Source: Planctomycetota bacterium
GTDB taxonomy: Bacteria; Planctomycetota; Phycisphaerae; WQYP01
Direction: 5' to 3'
DNA: 8,251 nucleotides
Assembly (NCBI GenBank): GCA_021818565.1
Contig: JAKATV010000420.1
Span: 1 to 8,251 of the forward strand
Shown: one piece after another, positions 5,422-8,251 of the stretch
Numbering within the stretch: position 1 is the first letter of the stretch
How the letters are laid out: each line of letters begins with the position of its first letter
Translations under genes and position numbers: made by a program
The notes under the pieces: model-generated
Seen by the model: only the letters and a program-made list of their open reading frames with translations
The model's database searches: none
Told to the model about the DNA's origin: nothing

Positions 5422-6957
5422 ATGCTTCAATCAGATAATCCAGAATTTAAGTTCCGTCTTGCACGGCTGGAGAAATGGCGGGCTAGTGGTACAGACCCAT
5501 TCGGCACACGCATAGAAGCATTGATATCCGCAGCGGCGGCGCGAAGTTTGCACACCGCTGACACGCCCCATGATGGCGGGCCGTCCGCTAAAGTGGCCGG
5601 GCGTATTACGCTGCTTCGCGACATCGGCAAGTTGATCTTTATTACCATCAGTGATTGGACCGGCAAAATTCAAATTGGTCTGGCCAAGCAGTTTCTGGCA
5701 CTGCGGTGGGATCAAGTCAAATTGCTGGAACTGGGAGATATTGCATGGTTTGCCGGCAAGATTGGGCATACAAAAACCGGTGAAATCACGATATGGGCCG
5801 ATGATTTTGGATTGGCCGGCAAAGCGTTATTACCACCGCCGGAAAAATTTCATGGCTTGGCGGATACTGAAGCACGGTATCGCCAGCGCTATCTTGATCT
5901 GGCCGCAAACGCTGATTCGTTGGATGTTTTTCTGGCTCGTTCCCGCATCATGGGTTCGATCCGTGAATTCCTTGCGGCCCGGCAATTCGTGGAAGTGGAA
6001 ACGCCCATGATGCAGGCGATTCCCGGCGGGGCGGCGGCACGGCCCTTTGTGACCCACCACAATGCCCTGGATATTGAATTATTTTTGCGTATCAGTCCGG
6101 AACTGTTTCTTAAGCGACTCCTGGTGGGGGGCATGGAACGGGTTTATGAAATCAACCGGAATTTCCGTAATGAAGGCATTGATACCAGCCACAACCCAGA
6201 ATTTACTATGTTGGAACTGTATCAGGCGTATAGCGATCTGGCCGGCATGATGGAACTTACCGAAACCTTGCTGGCATCTCTGGCGGCAGCGCGTCACGCT
6301 GCGGTTAATGGACCTGCCACCACCGTGGACAGGGTAAAACTTCCGTACGGTGAAAGAATCATCGATTTTACTCCACCATTTCAACGCGTTAGCTACAGCG
6401 ATCTATTCCTTGAGCATGTGGGTGTACCTATGACGGACCATGCCGCGGTGCGGCAACGCGCCGTAGAGCATGGACTGGCCGAGGTGGACAAGATGGATCA
6501 TGACGTAGTGGTGGGAACGCTCTTTGAACGCTTGGCCGAGCCAAAACTTCATGACTATGATCAACCGGTATTTGTTTACGATTATCCTGCCGGCTTATGT
6601 CCGTTGACCAAACGGAAAGTGGACATGCCCCATCTGGCGGAACGCTTTGAGCTTTATATCGCCGGTATGGAACTGGCGAACGCGTATACCGAACTTAATG
6701 ACCCATTTATACAGTACGAAACGTTCTCGGCCCAGCTTGCGGGCTTAAGAGAGGAGGATTCCATGGCCCGCATGGATCATGACTTTATCGCGGCGCTGTG
6801 CCACGGAATGCCGCCGGCGGGAGGACTGGGAATCGGGATAGATCGACTGGTGATGGTGCTGACCAATAGAACCAGCATACGCGACGTGGTGTTATTCCCG
6901 TTGCTTAAATCCCGTGGGGCGACCGGAACTTCCCCTGTCCCGGCCCAAGAGACCTGA
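5422..6957 (+). CDS. lysS: Lysyl-tRNA synthetase, class II
   Basis: A full-length 511-residue class II LysRS, which charges tRNA-Lys with lysine in the cytoplasm. The N-terminal helix (about 7-35) leads into an OB-fold anticodon-binding domain (about 57-133, VAGRI...). It is followed by the catalytic core: motif 1 region around EVETPMMQ (191-198), motif 2 FRNEGIDTSHNPEFTMLE (248-265) and motif 3 GLGIGIDRLVM (468-478). The segment PLTKRK...ERFELYIAGMELANAYTELND (394-427) is the LysRS signature that contacts the lysine side chain. The full N-terminal domain rules out an EpmA/GenX-type truncated paralogue. A short tail after 498 is not conserved. ATG 5422 has GAGGA three bases upstream, a tight spacing, and a promoter at 5362-5390. 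The permease gene follows 58 bp later with no terminator seen, so the two are likely co-transcribed. Confidence 0.96.
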   Translation: MLQSDNPEFKFRLARLEKWRASGTDPFGTRIEALISAAAARSLHTADTPHDGGPSAKVAGRITLLRDIGKLIFITISDWTGKIQIGLAKQFLALRWDQVKLLELGDIAWFAGKIGHTKTGEITIWADDFGLAGKALLPPPEKFHGLADTEARYRQRYLDLAANADSLDVFLARSRIMGSIREFLAARQFVEVETPMMQAIPGGAAARPFVTHHNALDIELFLRISPELFLKRLLVGGMERVYEINRNFRNEGIDTSHNPEFTMLELYQAYSDLAGMMELTETLLASLAAARHAAVNGPATTVDRVKLPYGERIIDFTPPFQRVSYSDLFLEHVGVPMTDHAAVRQRAVEHGLAEVDKMDHDVVVGTLFERLAEPKLHDYDQPVFVYDYPAGLCPLTKRKVDMPHLAERFELYIAGMELANAYTELNDPFIQYETFSAQLAGLREEDSMARMDHDFIAALCHGMPPAGGLGIGIDRLVMVLTNRTSIRDVVLFPLLKSRGATGTSPVPAQET

Positions 6958-7015
6958 AAAAGGACAAGGATATTTCACCGGCGGTTCACACTGACGGTAC
7001 ATTCCTGATTCATTG

Positions 7016-8251
7016 ATGTATAAGATATTTCTTTGTTTCCGTTATCTGACGCGCAAGGGTATTGTGCTGTTTCCCGTGCTGGCGGTATGGCTTTGCGTCA
7101 TGATGCTGATTATCGTTAATAGCATCATGACCGGGTTTGTCAACCGCGTGCGGGACGCGGGGCGTTCGCTGATGGGCGATGTGGTGATCCAGAGCGATTC
7201 GATGGCCGGATTTCCGTATTATCGGCAACTTCAAAAACGCTTGGCCCTGTTGCCGCAGGTGAAAGCCAGTACGCCCGTGATCAGCGGTTATGGCCTTTTT
7301 AATCTGCCGGAATTTCAAGTCAATACTGGTGTCCAGGTCATGGGCGTGGAAGCGGGAAGTGAATCCAAAGTAAGTTCCTTCGGAAGCAGCCTGTTCTGGC
7401 AATATAAAGCACCTATGCAGGCCGTGGCGGATTTGCGCGGCGTGGGCTTCCCCACGACACGAGCCAAGCTCTTGGCGTACGCGCAAAAGCGGCTGCTTGC
7501 GGCCGCTAAGACCGAAGAGGCTCGCCAGCGGCATTATGCGAATCTTAAGCCCATCGGCAATCATGCCTGGTTTGCCGCCATCCGGCAGCATTGGCAGGTC
7601 ATCGCCCATGAAGATTATCAGCAGGCGGTCTATAAAGAAAATCGCGCGGATCGTGATCTGCGTATGGTGCAGGCATTGCCCAATGAAGCTTTTCGCAGTG
7701 CCGCGGCGTTACGGCAGGCCTTGGTACCCAAGGCTCCAAGCTTTACTCCGCCGCCACAGGCCGCCAGTCGGTATATGACCGGTGCCGACGAACCCAAAAA
7801 TGGCTGCGTGATCGGTGTTGATCTGGGACTGTATAAGCGGGATCGTTTTGGCCATTATCATCGACCGCCGGGGGTTCGTTTTTCTCCGGTCATTATCACC
7901 ATGGTGCCGGTGACGATGAAAGCGACGCTGGCCCAGCCGCAAAGCCGGCGTTTTGTCATCGTGGATGATTCCCGCACGCGCGTCTACGCCGTCGATTCTA
8001 AAACTGTTTATATCCCGTTTCATGTCGCGCAGAAAATGGCATTTATGCAACGGCAGGATCTGCTGTCCGGTGGAGTGCGGCCGGGACGATGCAGTGAAAT
8101 TCAGGTACTGGTGCGGCATGATTCCAGTGAGGCCAATATTCTGGCCGCCCGCAAAGCAATCGCGCATGTCGTGCATCAGTTGCAATTGCTGCATCCCCAG
8201 ATGGAAATTGCCGGCATCCGTGTGCGAACGTGGGATCAGGTGCAGGCGGAG
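7016..8251 (+). CDS. ABC transporter permease, LolC/LolE (FtsX/MacB) type, 3'-truncated by window edge
   Basis: The frame from ATG 7016 stays open to the last base, giving 412 residues with no stop. The N-terminus is LolC-like: a short cytoplasmic FRYLTRKG, a membrane segment (about 17-38) and SIMTGFVNRVRD. A MacB-type extracytoplasmic domain follows, with QSDSM and STPVISGYG early and CVIGVDLG (264-271) later. Between about residues 123 and 262 lies a charged, mostly helical insertion. No second membrane segment occurs by residue 412, although E. coli LolC is only about 400 residues in total, so this domain is unusually large. The family extrudes lipoproteins or other substrates from the inner membrane with a LolD-like ATPase, which would be expected just downstream. 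Start: no clear Shine-Dalgarno; TTG 7013 is an alternative and an in-frame TGA at 6992-6994 limits upstream choices. Two minus-strand open frames here are shadows. Confidence 0.82.
   Translation, partial: MYKIFLCFRYLTRKGIVLFPVLAVWLCVMMLIIVNSIMTGFVNRVRDAGRSLMGDVVIQSDSMAGFPYYRQLQKRLALLPQVKASTPVISGYGLFNLPEFQVNTGVQVMGVEAGSESKVSSFGSSLFWQYKAPMQAVADLRGVGFPTTRAKLLAYAQKRLLAAAKTEEARQRHYANLKPIGNHAWFAAIRQHWQVIAHEDYQQAVYKENRADRDLRMVQALPNEAFRSAAALRQALVPKAPSFTPPPQAASRYMTGADEPKNGCVIGVDLGLYKRDRFGHYHRPPGVRFSPVIITMVPVTMKATLAQPQSRRFVIVDDSRTRVYAVDSKTVYIPFHVAQKMAFMQRQDLLSGGVRPGRCSEIQVLVRHDSSEANILAARKAIAHVVHQLQLLHPQMEIAGIRVRTWDQVQAE

Noticed and set aside
5422..6957. EpmA/GenX-type lysyl-tRNA synthetase paralogue
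   Set aside because: The protein retains the whole N-terminal OB-fold anticodon-binding domain and is of full LysRS length.
7010..8194. Two long minus-strand open frames (199 and 161 codons) at the right end
   Set aside because: They lie opposite a plus-strand frame of 412 codons with clear LolC-type permease features; their translations show no recognisable domain and are rich in His, Arg and Gln as expected of antisense shadows.

Overview
The window looks like a chromosomal segment from a Gram-negative bacterium, most probably of the Planctomycetota and perhaps Phycisphaerae. The clues are a LolA-fold secreted protein of a type I associate with planctomycetes, lysS followed directly by an enlarged LolC/LolE-type permease, and moderate GC content with uniform codon use. 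This placement is an inference from gene content and protein style; no rRNA or other phylogenetic marker is present beyond LysRS. I see no mobile element, CRISPR array, tRNA or rRNA.

Left block, + strand (1-1366): the C-terminal part of a low-molecular-weight protein phosphatase (start lies outside the window) overlaps an RpiB/LacA/LacB-family sugar-phosphate isomerase by four bases (ATGA). A HIT-family nucleotide hydrolase follows 33 bp later. These look like one transcription unit. The RpiB-like protein is notable: the positions of the catalytic Cys and ring-opening His of canonical RpiB hold Asp65 and Tyr98.

Middle block, + strand (1367-3682): after a 153-bp leader with two adjacent hairpins comes a 514-residue membrane glycosyltransferase of the GT2 cellulose/mannan-synthase type. 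It has the D, DxD, TED and QxxRW motifs and a gating-loop-like FVRTPK. Fifty-one bp on is a membrane-anchored cupredoxin with an unusual His-rich insertion between its C-x-x-H and Met ligand candidates. Whether the two share a function is unknown.

Convergent pair, - strand (5237 down to 3769): a HAD-superfamily phosphatase overlaps (ATGA) a secreted LolA-like protein. The 184-bp gap at 5238-5421 is a divergent promoter region. It has a perfect TATAAT facing the HAD gene and a TTTTCA-17-TACAAT promoter facing lysS.

Right block, + strand (5422-8251): a full-length class II lysyl-tRNA synthetase, then the first 412 residues of an ABC permease of the LolC/LolE type. The permease reads open to the window edge and has only one membrane segment so far, so its extracytoplasmic domain is much larger than in E. 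coli LolC. The window holds both a LolA-like periplasmic protein and a LolC-like permease, which fits envelope lipoprotein or lipid handling, but they are on opposite strands and in separate transcription units.
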